64,000 nucleotides of DNA. Source: Mangifera indica. Taxonomy: Eukaryota; Streptophyta; Magnoliopsida; Sapindales; Anacardiaceae. The stretch spans positions 5,518,001-5,582,000 of the forward strand of contig NC_058153.1 in the NCBI RefSeq assembly GCF_011075055.1, read 5' to 3'. Shown here in pieces: positions 1-11,621 of this stretch (its first letter is position 1; every line of letters starts with the position of its first letter). The notes under the pieces are model-generated. The model saw only the letters and a program-made list of their open reading frames with translations. It searched no databases and was not told the origin of the DNA. The translations under genes and the position numbers were made by a program.

Positions 1-64
1 GACCCCCATTCTAGTTATCTATTTGACTCATACTCCCTAATCAATATGCTTTAAATTTTTTTAT

Positions 65-3000
65 TTATAACTCAACATCCACAAAATGAACTTTCTGATC
101 CTCCTCAGGCAATTTATTCAAGCTAAATGTCACCAACCCAGATGCTGAATCATACTGGAATTCAACCTCATTTGAATCCACAACGCACTTTCTAGGCTTT
201 GCTGAAGAATAAGCACCAAACTTGCCACACCCTTTAACTTCCATACACACTTTTGCCACCAACTCCTTGCTACAATTCTCAACTCTTACACCATCACCAT
301 CACCTCCATCTTCAACCTCTGATAGCACAACACCGCCTTTTAGTTCATAGTGCAGCCCCTCGATAGCACCACCAGAATTGAACATGTTGATAAGCCCCAC
401 AGGTGCAAAGCTGAATCCAGGTGCCAAGACCTTCATGGGCGTGACAGTGAGGATTTCATGCTCCAAGACTTTGAGGGAGACCGGCAATGCTGCATTGTGA
501 GGGAGCACGATGAGATCCCCGGTTTGGTGAAAATAGATGGTGCAGTCACCAGCCCAGTCAGGGTCCGTGGCAGCTTCGCTTATGAGGTGCACATCGCAGC
601 CCCTTAGTTGCCCAGTTAAGGCCTCGCTTTTGGTCTGGTGGAATGTGTTCTTTCTTGCAGCTGTGTTCCATGCAGCACCTTGGCAATTGTACACCCCTAA
701 CACTCCTGTGTATTTGTTCATGTTCCATATCTTCAACAAACTGAGCCCAATCAAGATTTAATAAGCAAATATGGAAAATCAGAGAAATCAACAGAATATC
801 TCTTCTTATGAAAAAGAATTATACAAATCTTTTAACCAATTATATTTAATAACTTAAACATCATACAAGTTAGAGGAAATTCTTTAGTAGCGTTTGGTTT
901 ATAGGAACAAAAATAATTTATGATATAATAATTTTATTATTATTTATTAATATTTTAAGATAAAATTACATTCCTTTTCAAGTAATATAAATAACAGTAG
1001 AAATTTTTTTAAACAATCATATTCTACCCTTCGGAGTAATTTATGTTTGTGGTAATAAAAATCATTTTTGAAAGTTTGATTGACCCAGTTAATTCAACCA
1101 GTTGAAGCAGAAATCAACTCTAAATCCGATCTGATTAATTTTAAAAATTAGTTTACTTGTTAACTTAATTAAACTAGATTAAAACCAATGAACTGAATGA
1201 TCAATCAAAACCAATAAAATTAGATTTAATCAAAATTTAAAATATTTTTAAAAAATTTAATTATTTTTTAATAATTTAATTATTTTAAATTAAATTGAAT
1301 GAATTTCAAAAAGTATGTAAAAAAAACAAAAGTTCAAAAATAAAATAAAATAAATATATCTCATATCTATTGAAATATCTTCTATAAAAAAATAAGTTAC
1401 AAAATCATATTTTTTTTTCTATATCATTAGATAAAAAAAAAAATTCATCTAATTGTTTCATATAAATCAAATAAATAATTGTCAATCCTTAAAAATGATA
1501 TATTCCACTCATAATAAGTCTAAATATCTTGTTTAATTTCGTTTTTTTTATAAATTTTTAAATAAAATTTGTTAATTAATATGATATTATTTAAAAAATT
1601 TATCACAAATTTCTAAATAATACATTTGAATATTCAATTTCAAATAATATGTGATTTAGTGTTTCTCTATTTTAATTCAAAATCTTTCCGTTCTATAGAT
1701 ACTATTACTTCTAAAAGGGAGAAGGACTATTTCCCACCTAACTTTTGATGCGTTTTCAAAATACCACCTACGGCAGATGAAAATCCACTTTTCTCACTCG
1801 TGACCAAACTGTCGTCCAATTTTTTAGTTAGAAACATGGGCAAAATCGTTATTTACTATTTAAAACCTTAAAACTTTAAAATTTTACCGTTTCCCCCTCC
1901 AGGGTTTAAAAACTAATAACTAACCCATCCTCAAAGTTTGAAAAGTTTAGATTTCACCCTTAGGGTTTGCTTCCTTCTCCGGCCACCACCAACAGCTGAT
2001 GCAATCGATCAATCTCCCATCTTCGACTACAAAGGATGACGAAAGACGACCCATCATCACCCAGATCTGAACGATGAAGCGTCGTCCAGATCTGAAAGAA
2101 TAGACGAAGGACGGCGAAGAGTCGTCATTCGTCATCTGGGTGGAGCGACAAAGAGAGACCTTTTCGTCGCACGATGGTGCGACGAAGAGATGAAGATCTC
2201 TTCATCGCACCACTGTCGTCGCACCAGGAGAATGAAGAGGCTGGTGAAGACGCCGGAGAAGACGTCGGGAGATGAAGTTGAAGAATGAGGGTGAAACTAC
2301 TAGTTTTGAAAGTTATGGGGTTTGGTTGTATTTTGAAAAATATAGAAACCCTAGGTTTGGGGGTGAAAATGTTAGTTTTTAAAGTTTAAAAACTTTAGGT
2401 AAAGTGAAATGTTAGTTTTTAAAACCTAAGGGGCGTGAATGGTAAAACCCTCACATCAATTTTGAGATGAATTGTGCAGACAAAATTGAGGGATATTTTT
2501 GTCATTTCATCTAACAAGAGTAAAATGTCTATTTTACCTTTATGCAAACAAATATCATCCATATTAACGGCTCATGGGTGGGAAAATAGATTTTCATATG
2601 TCGTGGGTGGTATTTTGAAAACGCATCAAAAGTTAGGTGGGAAAAATAGATTTTCATATGCCGTTGGTGGTATTTTGAAAACGCATCAAAAGTTAGGTGG
2701 GATCCTTCTCCCTTTCTAAAATCTGAAAAGTTGTTGATGTGTTTTACCTAACACCGTCACGGGCGGGATCAGCGAACAAGCAGTCACGAGTGGGGCGGCC
2801 AGGCAAGAGGGCTCGAAGAATGGAGCCATCAGGCAACACGAGTTTCTTTAGTAGCTCAAAGTTGTGTTTCCCAGGCGCATCGCTGCACAAAATATTTTAC
2901 CCAGACATAAAATAAAAATCATGAATAAAATCAAGAATTAATTATAAAAATTGTTACCTGACGTAAATGGGGCCACCGCTTATAGCACGAGCTGATCCAT

Positions 3001-4564
3001 GATACTCCGCAGCCGGATGGAGTGAATGGAACATATCCCAATCCGGCTGCATTATTTCTCCCAGAAACACACTATTGTACGCCACTGCCGCTATATGAAT
3101 TGTGTGTGATGTTGGATCACGCGGGTAGAAATCATCCGATGCTCTCACCAACGCTGTTTGTTTCGAACTGTTATAATATACCGCACTACATCAGAACATA
3201 TCTCAATTTCACTGCCTTAAGATACAAATTAAAAAAGGTACATACCAGTAGAGCGCATCAGTATTGTGGCTCATGCATGCAACGCACCCATTATCTGGGA
3301 AATTTCTCGCTACAGACGCATCCAGTGCTTGATGATACTGTCTCGTTAACTGAACCCTGCCACCTAAGCCCGCTCCCAGTGTCTCCAATATACACTGCAC
3401 GTCTACCTTAACTCCGTCGATACCCGCGGACGCTAGATAACTATGGAGCTCATCGTAAAACTTGTAAACGTTCTTAGGATTCACCAAACCCAATCCCTGT
3501 ATCGCCATTGCATCGCTCCTCCATGTTGGCTCGTTCTCCACCACTCCTTTTGACACCATCGGATATTTCATCAACGACTCGTATTCCTCCATCTCCTTGA
3601 CTCCTGGGCGGACCCCACCCCAGTATCCAGTAATCGCGTGCCACACGTACACGTATTTTAACCCGTGCTTTTGTTTTGCAATGTTCACGATGTTTTTAAT
3701 TCCCACCGTCGGATCTTCCTTCTTTTGGAATTTTTCGTTTTCCTTAATTGCAGTTAACCTGAGCAATGGCTGTTGTTTATTTTCGTTTTCCTCGGTACTT
3801 GAGCTGCAATTATGGTCTCCGCCGACCGACTGCCAACCGTCGTCAATGATCACGAACTTCGGCGGCGTTCCACCGGTGGCGAGACTCTCGAGCCCAGCCT
3901 CTACACCTTCTTGAGTCACTTCTTGGTAAAATGCGTCCCACGTGCACCAGCCAAAATAGTCGACGATGCCCGGCAATTTCTTCTCGTGCCGGAGGCGGAA
4001 TGTTTTGAGATGTAATTTAACGGCGCGGATTGCTTCGGTGATTGTGACGAAAGGATCTGTGCCAGCGTGGAGAAACAATGAGTGAGTAAACGACGACGCT
4101 TTGGTGTCAGCGTCACCGCTTTCTAAACACAATTCAAGTCCGTCGTTTTCGTTTCCTTGTAAACAGGCGCGGAAGGAGCCTTCAATCAGAGGGAGGAAGA
4201 CAGTGTAGACAATCTGATTGTCTTCGTTTCCATCTTCTGATTCGAGGTAGGATCCATCCTTCGTTTCGACCAACAAAAATTGAGTCTCTAGTGGAATATC
4301 TTTGCCTTGGTCGCCCATTTTCTGAGCCATCCACCATAACTTGAACCTAAAGCACGCCATGAACCGGACGTCTCGCAGAGTTCCTAAAGATACCACGTGC
4401 CTGCTGTCTTCTTTATCAAAATTCGCACCCACAAACACCCCTTCCACCGGACCGGAGGATGAACCCGATGTCGCGATTACATTGTCCGGAACTCCGGTGA
4501 GGATCGTACGATCCTTTACAATTAAATTCCTCTCGGCGATCCTAACTGCCGGTTTAATCGTCAT
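65..4564 (-). CDS. RFS6: Galactinol-sucrose galactosyltransferase 6-like (raffinose synthase family, GH36)
   Basis: Four coding exons on the minus strand: 4564-3246, 3167-2958, 2882-2748 and 740-65. All junctions are GT-AG and the frame carries through (DALY-C, IYV-S, DGV-S split codons), giving 779 aa with a TAA stop at 65-67. Family landmarks are all visible: [37 protein letters not shown], the nucleophile motif DGVKVDVQ (Asp ~388), the RASDD acid/base motif (Asp ~452), [17 protein letters not shown] and [19 protein letters not shown]. Known of the family: transfer of galactose from galactinol to sucrose in the cytosol, or alkaline alpha-galactosidase activity. The C-terminal wording matches the dark-inducible DIN10/RFS6 branch, whose true activity is less certain than that of RFS5. 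No signal peptide is seen. The start is the first ATG followed by the family N-terminus ([13 protein letters not shown]). A likely 5'UTR intron lies at about 4689-4623. Intron 3 is about 2 kb because of an inserted transposon. Confidence 0.93.
741..1707 (-). other. RFS6 intron 3, left part: AT-rich, no gene
   Basis: Very AT-rich intron sequence with poly-A/T runs. A stretch near 893-1075 (gcgtttggtttatagg onward) looks like a decayed MITE end, but no second end or target duplication could be found. Nothing codes here. Confidence 0.5.
1717..2712. mobile_element. Non-autonomous Mutator-like element in RFS6 intron 3
   Basis: The 996-bp element starts gggagaagg and ends ccttctccc. Its ends form an inverted repeat of at least 60 bases (sharing cacctaacttttgatgcg and gttttcaaaataccacc). 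Flanks are cttctaaaa (1708-1716) and tttctaaaa (2713-2721), a 9-bp target duplication with one mismatch. The right arm has a tandem duplication of about 62 bases (units from about 2577 and 2639). There is no transposase; the interior has short palindromic segments around 2030-2270. Nine-base duplications and long inverted ends are typical of Mutator-like elements. Confidence 0.85.
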
Positions 4565-4934
4565 CTCTTCAAATTCTTCTTCCTTCCTCTTTGATGTAAA
4601 CTCAGTTTTCTGTAATTCAGAGTATCACACCATTGTAAAAAGAAACCAAAAAAAAAAATTAACGCAAGTAAAGGAATATTATATATACCTTAAAAGAGAG
4701 AACCGGAAGTGCAGGCTTCCGGGAATATCTGCAAATCCCAAGAAATGAAACAATGAATAAAGCTTGTTAGCAACGTAAAAGATGAAGCTTATTCAAAATA
4801 GAAAGCTCTGAGGAGAAGATTAATACCAGAAGAAGAAAGTATGTTGGTAAAAAGTTTTGATTTTGAAATGTTACGAGAAGACGCAGCTGATGCAACAACT
4901 GACTGTGATGATTGCAAATGATGAAAAGATCTGG

Positions 4935-4942
4935 TATTTATA
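4935..4942 (-). promoter_or_regulatory. Probable TATA box of the RFS6 gene
   Basis: The minus strand reads TATAAATA here, about 370 bases upstream of the ATG. That leaves room for a leader with one short intron (acceptor near 4623, donor near 4689). No other good TATA sequence lies between it and the start codon. Confidence 0.5.
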
Positions 4943-5104
4943 GTCGGAGTTTTGAAACTGTAACATGAATTTGACACCATCGTTTATCTCTCTAAAGTTT
5001 CCTCTCGTGTACTCAAATGTAAAAAATAAAATAAAATAAAATAAAACCGTTTCCGGTGAAGATTAAATCGTCACGTCAGATCCTTTCTTCGTCAAAATTA
5101 AATG

Positions 5105-5315
5105 TGCTGACTAGTATCCACGTATGCAGTTTCTGTCACGCACCTGCACGGAAAATGAACGGGTAAGAAATATTTAGTTAGTTGTGGGATGGCTGATGTA
5201 TTTGCGCCACGAATGCAGTCACGCACCCGCACGAAAAATGAAAAGAGTAACTTCCGGTTTCGATGATCCCACGTGGCACGAATCCATCGGACGGCTGATG
5301 TATTTGCAGCCTGTT
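5105..5315 (-). promoter_or_regulatory. RFS6 upstream region: imperfect tandem duplication with G-box/ABRE core
   Basis: Two related blocks follow each other. A segment beginning gtcacgcacc occurs at 5135 and 5218, and ggctgatgtatttgc occurs at 5191 and 5293, so the repeat is about 83-102 bases with an indel between copies. A CACGTGGC core (G-box/ABRE type) lies at 5270-5277 and a second ACGT core near 5120. Such cores bind bZIP/bHLH factors and are common in stress- and ABA-responsive promoters. A role for this gene is inference. Confidence 0.5.
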
Positions 5316-5571
5316 TTATTTTTACAAGAAAGAAATTTTGATTATAATTAAAAAGTAATAAAAAAAAATCAAAGTAATTAAACAGGTGTCCAGATTGTCT
5401 TTCTTGTGCTGGTAGAATTTGGCTAGGGCGTACAACCGGGCCTACCATAATCAATGATTGATTTCACATGGGCTGGAGTTGATTGATCATTTTTTAAGTT
5501 AGTAGTAGGACCCAACAATTCAAGTAATCACATGGCATCGAAAATTCGAGCTTCAATTATTTAGTTGAGAA

Positions 5572-5602
5572 TTATTAAAAGGGAAATTTAAATAAATACC
5601 CT
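5572..5602. repeat. MULE left target duplication and terminal inverted repeat
   Basis: Target duplication TTATTAAAA at 5572-5580, followed by the left 22-bp inverted repeat 5581-5602. The partner is at 14881-14911. The terminal repeat is short compared with the hundreds of bases in classical Mutator elements. Confidence 0.93.
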
Positions 5603-5619
5603 TTTTAGTGGGGTAATAA

Positions 5620-6574
5620 ATAATTTACCCCAAATTTTGGGGTTAAAGATAAATACCCTTAAATTAAAGTATTTAAACGAAAATACCCCAAATATCTCCT
5701 TAAATACTAAAACTACCCTTCTAATTTAAATTACTATTTTATTTAAGGGTAATAAACAAATTTACCATAAATTTTGGGGTCAAAGCATAAATACCCTTAA
5801 GTTAAAGTATTTAAACCAAAATGTCCCAAAATAATACCGAAACTGCCCTTCCTCTATTTCTATATAAACCACATACCTTCCTTAATTTTTAACATATCTG
5901 AGAGAAATTAAGTTCGTGTTCAAGATTTCGGACGTGAAGAGAAAAGTTCATCATTACGAGGTATTTATCCCTGTCATTACTTTAATCGTTATTATTTTAT
6001 TGATAATGTAATTATATGTGATATTTTATATAATAAATTATAGTTGTATGTAATATGTAAAATAATAAAAATTAGATAGGTTATGTTTTAAATATTATAG
6101 TAGTATAGGATAACATGATATTACTTCAATCGTTATTATTTTATCAATAATGTAATTATATGTGATATTTTATATAATAAATTATTAGGATATGTTTAAT
6201 AATATTATTTTGTCAAATTGAAGTATGAAATAGGTATAATTATGTAATAGACATCTGTAAATACTATTTTTAGTCGTATTATTTATGTTAATTATATATT
6301 TGATTTGGGCAATATACAATTTACCCCCAAATTTTAAGAGTTAACAAAAATACCCTCATATTAAAATTTTTTAACGAAAATGCCCCAAATATCCTCTTAA
6401 ATACCAAAACTATCCTTTTAAATTAAATTATTATTTGTTAAAGTTTAATAACAAAATATGATATATTTAAGTAGTCACAATATATAATTGAATTATGGAA
6501 TAGGAATAATTATGTAATAGACATATGTAAATATTATTTTCAGCCGTATTATTTATGTTGATTATATATTTTAT
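5620..6574. repeat. Subterminal direct repeats inside the MULE left end
   Basis: A module built on taccccaaattttggggt plus aaatacccttaa and gtatttaaac occurs near 5620-5700, 5760-5835 and, more degraded, 6310-6400. A second module (taattatgtaatagacat to atatatttt) occurs at about 6238-6303 and 6508-6574, and a third (gtaattatatgtgatatttt) near 6007 and 6150. Repeated subterminal modules often serve transposase binding; that role here is inference. Confidence 0.6.
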
Positions 6575-6590
6575 TGTAGGATTAATCTAA
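5861..6590 (+). promoter_or_regulatory. MURA promoter TATA box, 5'UTR and leader intron
   Basis: TATATAA at 5861-5867 lies 280 bases inside the element. A plausible 5'UTR exon runs from about 5892 to 5960 (ends acgag), followed by a GT-AG intron at 5961-6579 (gtatttat to ttattgtag). The transposase ATG follows at 6591, so the promoter is carried within the left end of the MULE. Confidence 0.5.
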
Positions 6591-9211
6591 ATGGCTGGAT
6601 ATGCTTCAATTAGATATGGGGGAAATTGGATAGAAAAGGGTGATAATGTTATAAAATATGTTGGAGGTAATAGGAAATTGATTAAAATTCCAGAACACAC
6701 ATCATTCGAAGAATTAATCGAAATAGTGAGCGACAAGTGTAATATAGATCGACGGATATTTAACATTCAGTTAAGCATGAAACCGAGGCATCTCGACGAC
6801 GGTGTTCCGATAGAAATTTCGAATGATGAAAATGTTGAGGTTCTTAACGGTCTATCTAACCTCTTCAAAGAATGTGTTCCAGTATTTGTTATAACTACAT
6901 TTACTGATGATAGTTACGAGACTCAACAAGCGAATGAAGATTTTCAAGGTGGTGAGTCGAGCAGTTATCCAGAAAATCAAACTATTGGTGTAGAAGAGAT
7001 GCAAAATATCCAGATCAATCCGAAACAAGAATTCTTAGAGGAAGATTTTGCACATATAAATGAAGTTAACGTTGATGCATTATATCACGCAGAAGAATTC
7101 CTTAATGGGGGCGAAGCAACTTTTCCAGACTGGAGTGAATTTAATGGAAAGGTTGAACATAATATTCCAATCGAAGAACCAGAGATTGAAAAGAAGACTT
7201 ATGGTAATAACGATATTGGAGGTACGAGTTATTTTCCAGAAATAAATCTTGCTGGTGGGAATGTTCTTACTGATGCATTTCATTGGTTACCACCTTTTCC
7301 TGATCAACCATCTACATCTAGAAACTCTAAAACATCGACGGATACTGATTCTCCAAAAGTTGGTACATTATTTCCTAGTAAACAACATGTGATTGATGCG
7401 ATAACTCAAGACGCACTTCGTAGGGGATATCAATTTAGAGTGAAAAAATCAGACACGCTTAGATGGGATCTTGAATGTCGTAACAAAGAATGTAAATGGC
7501 GTGCACGGGCAGTTAGGGTGGGAGAAACTGATAGCTTTGAATTACGTCGTTTGGATAGCTATCACACATGTTGCAGAAATCAGATATTACCTCATCATAG
7601 GCAAGCAGGTGCTCGAGCTTTGGGGCAGATTTTGAGGACCAAATTCATCTTAGTTGATCGTATTTATCGACCGAAGGAGATCATTGCTGATATCGCCGAC
7701 CGATATAAAATTGATATATCATACGCACAAGCATGGCGGGCGAGAAATTGGGCGCTTCAATCATTGAGGGGGACACCGGAAGAGTCATTTATGTTGCTGC
7801 CAGAGTATTGCCTTAATTTGGAGCGTTGTAATCCGGGGACGGTGACACATATACTAACGGATGAGGAGGATTAATTCAAATACTTTTACATGGCGTTCGG
7901 TTGTAGTATCCGTGCATTTCAACATCATATTCGACCGGTTATTTGTATTGATGCTGCTTTCTTAAAGGGTCGATATCTGGGTCAACTATTTATTGCTGTC
8001 GCATTAGATGGGAATAATCAAATATATCCGCTTGCTTTTGGGATTGGTCCCAGGGAAGATCATGACACATGGTGCTGGTTTTTAACAAAGTTGCGGGATT
8101 ATATTGGTGAGGTACCTCAGTTGGCCATCATTTCAGATCGACATGTCAGCATATTTTCTGCATTGGCTGAAGTTTTCCCTGGTGTGCATCACGGTTATTG
8201 TTGTCACCATCTCCATTGTAACATGCGGTCCAAGTACAAAAAGAATGCTAAAGTCGTATGGATGTATTGGAAAGCAGCCAAGGCGTACACTGAATTTGAA
8301 TTCCAACAGGTCATGAAGTCACTGTCCCGTTTGCACCCTGAGGCAACTGCATACTTGTATGAAGTGGGTTTTGATCGATGGGCACGAGCATATTTTCCAG
8401 GGCATAGGTACAATGTAATAACTACCAATATTTCTGAGTCATTTAACGCCTTAGTCAAACATGCTCGAGGTTTACCTATTACTATGCTGATCGAGTTCAT
8501 TAGAGGTACATTACAGCGATGGTTTTATGAAAGAAGAAATCATGCCAGTAAGTTCATATTCACTGTTATACTATGTTATAAATATGTGTTACTAAACTTA
8601 TACTTGATTACTAACCAGATTAATTTATATTTATATGATTTACAGATGCTTATACCAGTCCAGTCACACCTTGGGTTGAAGATAAGATCGCAAAACGTGT
8701 ACGGAAGTCATCGAACTTAGAAGTGCGTCCTATAACAACTGAGCGATACCAGGTTCTTGGTAGTGGCCAATGCCAATATGATGCCCTGGTAGACCTGACG
8801 GAGCATACATGTACTTGTAGGAAATTTCAATTATCAAAGATTCCCAGCATGCACGTTATTGCTGTAGCCAGATATATGAAGCTTACAACCTGCCTTCAAT
8901 GGGTGCATTCATACTACAGCACAGCTTTTTATCGAACAGTTTATGCAGACGCAGTCAATCCATTGGGAGATCAGTCAGAGTGGGTTCATCCGGAGGAGGC
9001 AACTGTTATCCACCCACCATATGTGCATCGTCGTCGTGCAGGACGTCCAGCAAATAAAAACAGACGGCCTTCTCAAGGAGAGGTTGTTGAACAACTTATC
9101 TGTAGCCGATGTCATCAACCTGGACATACAAGACAAAACTGCAGAAGCCCTATTCCAGTACCTAGTTCTGTACCATCAAGTTCAGGAAGAAAGAAGAAAG
9201 ATGGGAAATAA
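6591..9211 (+). pseudogene. MURA transposase (MuDR family), one in-frame stop
   Basis: Two exons, 6591-8547 and 8646-9211 (intron gtaagttc to atttacag; split Asn codon), give about 840 codons. The sole obvious lesion is a TAA at 7872-7874 (DEED-stop-FKYF); the frame is otherwise open. Order of parts: an N-terminal domain (LIKIPEHTSFEELIE), an acidic linker, the MuDR DNA-binding domain (GTLFPSKQHVIDAI to RRLDSYHTC), then the catalytic core with Asp ~454 (ICIDAAFLKG), Asp ~516 (IISDRH) and Glu ~616 (NISESFNALV), a typical D-D-E spacing. Next come a SWIM zinc finger and a C-terminal CCHC knuckle (CSRCHQPGHTRQNC). In the SWIM motif the third ligand is Ser (IPSMH, codon 8846-8848) where IPCSH is usual. 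The protein would cut and join the element ends; a full-length product needs readthrough. Confidence 0.92.
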
Positions 9212-11241
9212 ATGCACTTGTTATTTGTACTTGTTAATTTTAATATAAATGTTATTTTTCTACTTGTTTTTGTAACTCTAATGTTCGTGAATGTTAATTT
9301 TAATATAAATGTTGTACTTGTACCTGTTTCTGTAAACCTAATGTTTCTGATTGTTACTACGAATATTATCTTTTTATATTGATTTTTTTATTTTGAGTCT
9401 ACAAAGATCCTTGCAAATATTCTCAATATTTAATAAATTTGACTATTATTTTTCGTTGATAAATTTTGAGAATTTTTTCTTTTTAAATATTAACATTAAC
9501 ATTTTCTGTAACAAGTTTATTATGATATTTTAAATTAAAAAAATAAATTAAACAATTAAGACGAATTTATTTGTGCAAAATTAAATAAATTTCTTAATTT
9601 TTTGATGAAGTATTTTTAACTATATATTTGTTATGAACATATAAATGAATCAATATATAGATAAATAAATATATATAGAAATGAATAAAGAAATATATAT
9701 ACAAATACAAATAACATATACAATAACCGTCAATCAATATCCTGAAAATATAGCTGCGTGCCTAAACGAGTGCGCAGGTGTAACGAGTCCCCCCCCTCAA
9801 AGCATAACGAGCGGTGAAGTGCTAAACACTCGATGTATCGTAACATGAACACCCCATAGTCACCTGCTAGGGGCGCCTGCTGCGGTATATCCACCACCCT
9901 ATGCAATGCAAATGGATCGTCCTGTGGACTCCGATGCGAATCGGCCCAAAATGATGTCGCAGCTAATAAATGTGGTATCATCAACGTATATCCCAACATC
10001 TTTTCCCTAAATAGCTCCGGGTCAGCTGTGAAACTCTGTAAGGAGTCGTAAACCGTAATCTTCCACTCCTTCAAATCCAACACCCCTGCTACCCAATGAG
10101 CATTCTCAAAGTTTATTGGGATAAAAACCTACACACGTTGATATAATTGTAATTAGATATTAATCGATTATTCTTGAAAATGTACTCGATCTTCGATTAC
10201 TAACCTCATCAATCATACCCCAAGGTTGCAAATGCAACTCAGGTGGATAATCTGCATCCACCATACGTGTAAAGAGCGAAGGGAACTGGTAGCTATCTGG
10301 ATCTCTCGTCCAGGCCGCATACTCATGAGGGATATATCCAACAAAACAACTCAAAACCGTCGTCCAATTCTGCCGAACATTCGTAGTATCGTCATGCTGG
10401 CGTCGACGTAGTAACCCTAAAAACGAATCAACATGCTGAAAAAACAGAAGATATCACGTCATCAGCTCATAAAAGGATTATATAACCAAAATACGAAATT
10501 CATTTGTTAAAGTGAACTCACCTCGTCAGACAACCATCCAGAGGTGTTCATGAGTGTACCCCAAAATGCAATTTTGGTCCACACACCTATGTCATACACA
10601 TGACGTTTCTCGAACATGTTCGGCTCTGCATACCACTTCTTGAAAACCTCCTCACGTTCGGTTTTCGATAACTGCACAACGGGTCTCGTTCGTTGGCCAC
10701 GTGGTTTCAGAGGATTCGTGTATGGACTACGAATCAGGGGTCCCTTCTTGACAATCCTACCACGAACTGTGCGAAAATACTACTCCAAAACAAATGAAAC
10801 ATTAGGTAAAATGAATAATAAATTATTACAAGCGAATTTAATAAATTTATTAAAAATTTAAACTTTTTAATACCTTCTGCATCGCTGGAGTCATAGCTGG
10901 AGAATCCGCAAGTGAAGCTATATCGAATATATTTTCTTTCGAGACCGACTGTATTCAAATAAATGAATTGACTAAATAGAATGATAAATTATTTCAATGA
11001 AAATAAGTTATTAAACCTCTTGAAAATTCAATTACCTGTTCCTGGTCCTCGTGTGCAGTGATCTCAACAACATCATCAGTGACATCATCATCCTGGGAAA
11101 CAATATCGATCACTTGTTTTCCTTTGCTTGGAGTGTTGAGATAGATCAAACGAAGATCCTATTGTAACATGATAGAAAGGTTAAATAACTGTTGAAATTA
11201 AAAAATGTAACATATGATAGAAGAAATTTCTGGCACTTCAC

Positions 11242-11621
11242 CTCAACCTCCTCCCAATCCATAATCGGAGCATCCGCATGTGGTGATCGATCGACATCGG
11301 TAATATCCTATGACAATATTAACATTTAATATTAGTAAATCAAACTATTGAGCAAAAAAATAACAAAGTATTCATTATATAATGTACGTACCTCTAATAT
11401 CGAAACAGACGTCACAATGGGATCCGTAATCGGAGCATCCGCATGTGGTGATCGATCGACATCGGTAATACCCTATGACAATATTAACATTTAATATTAG
11501 TAAATCAAACTATTGAACAAAAAATATCAAACTATTCATTATACAATGTACGTACCTCTAATGTCGAAACAGACGTCATAATGTGATCCGTAATCGGTGC
11601 ATCCGCAGAAACGTTCGGCCG
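11242..11621 (-). repeat. Tandem exon-intron duplication, period ~165 bp, in the Ulp1-like gene
   Basis: Exons 10, 9 and 8 are copies of one another. The block starting taatcgg(a/t)gcatccgc recurs at 11262, 11427 and 11591, that is at 165 and 164 bases, and the intron between copies is repeated too (acatttaatattagtaaatc). The encoded repeat is (D/G)ITDVDRSPHADAPI followed by (T/M)D; the third copy keeps only SADAPITD and the tail TSVSTLE. All borders are phase 0, so unit number can change without breaking the frame. Confidence 0.88.

Noticed and set aside
537..791. Overlapping frames at the RFS6 last intron border
   Set aside because: They run across the splice acceptor at 741 in other frames and are not conserved.
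893..1080. Further MITE copy in RFS6 intron 3
   Set aside because: One end-like phrase (gcgtttggttta) is visible, but no inverted partner and no target duplication.
3022..4748. Plus-strand frames opposite the RFS6 exons
   Set aside because: They are antisense shadows of a GC-richer conserved coding region and resemble no protein.
4789..4980. N-terminal transit-peptide exon of RFS6
   Set aside because: The Ser-rich frame looks like a transit peptide, but the best TATA box (4935-4942) lies inside it and the family protein starts naturally at 4564; RFS proteins are cytosolic.
9730..10128. An active SUMO protease
   Set aside because: The nucleophile Cys is Tyr and the gene has an upstream TAG, so protease activity is not supported even though the His and Asp are present.
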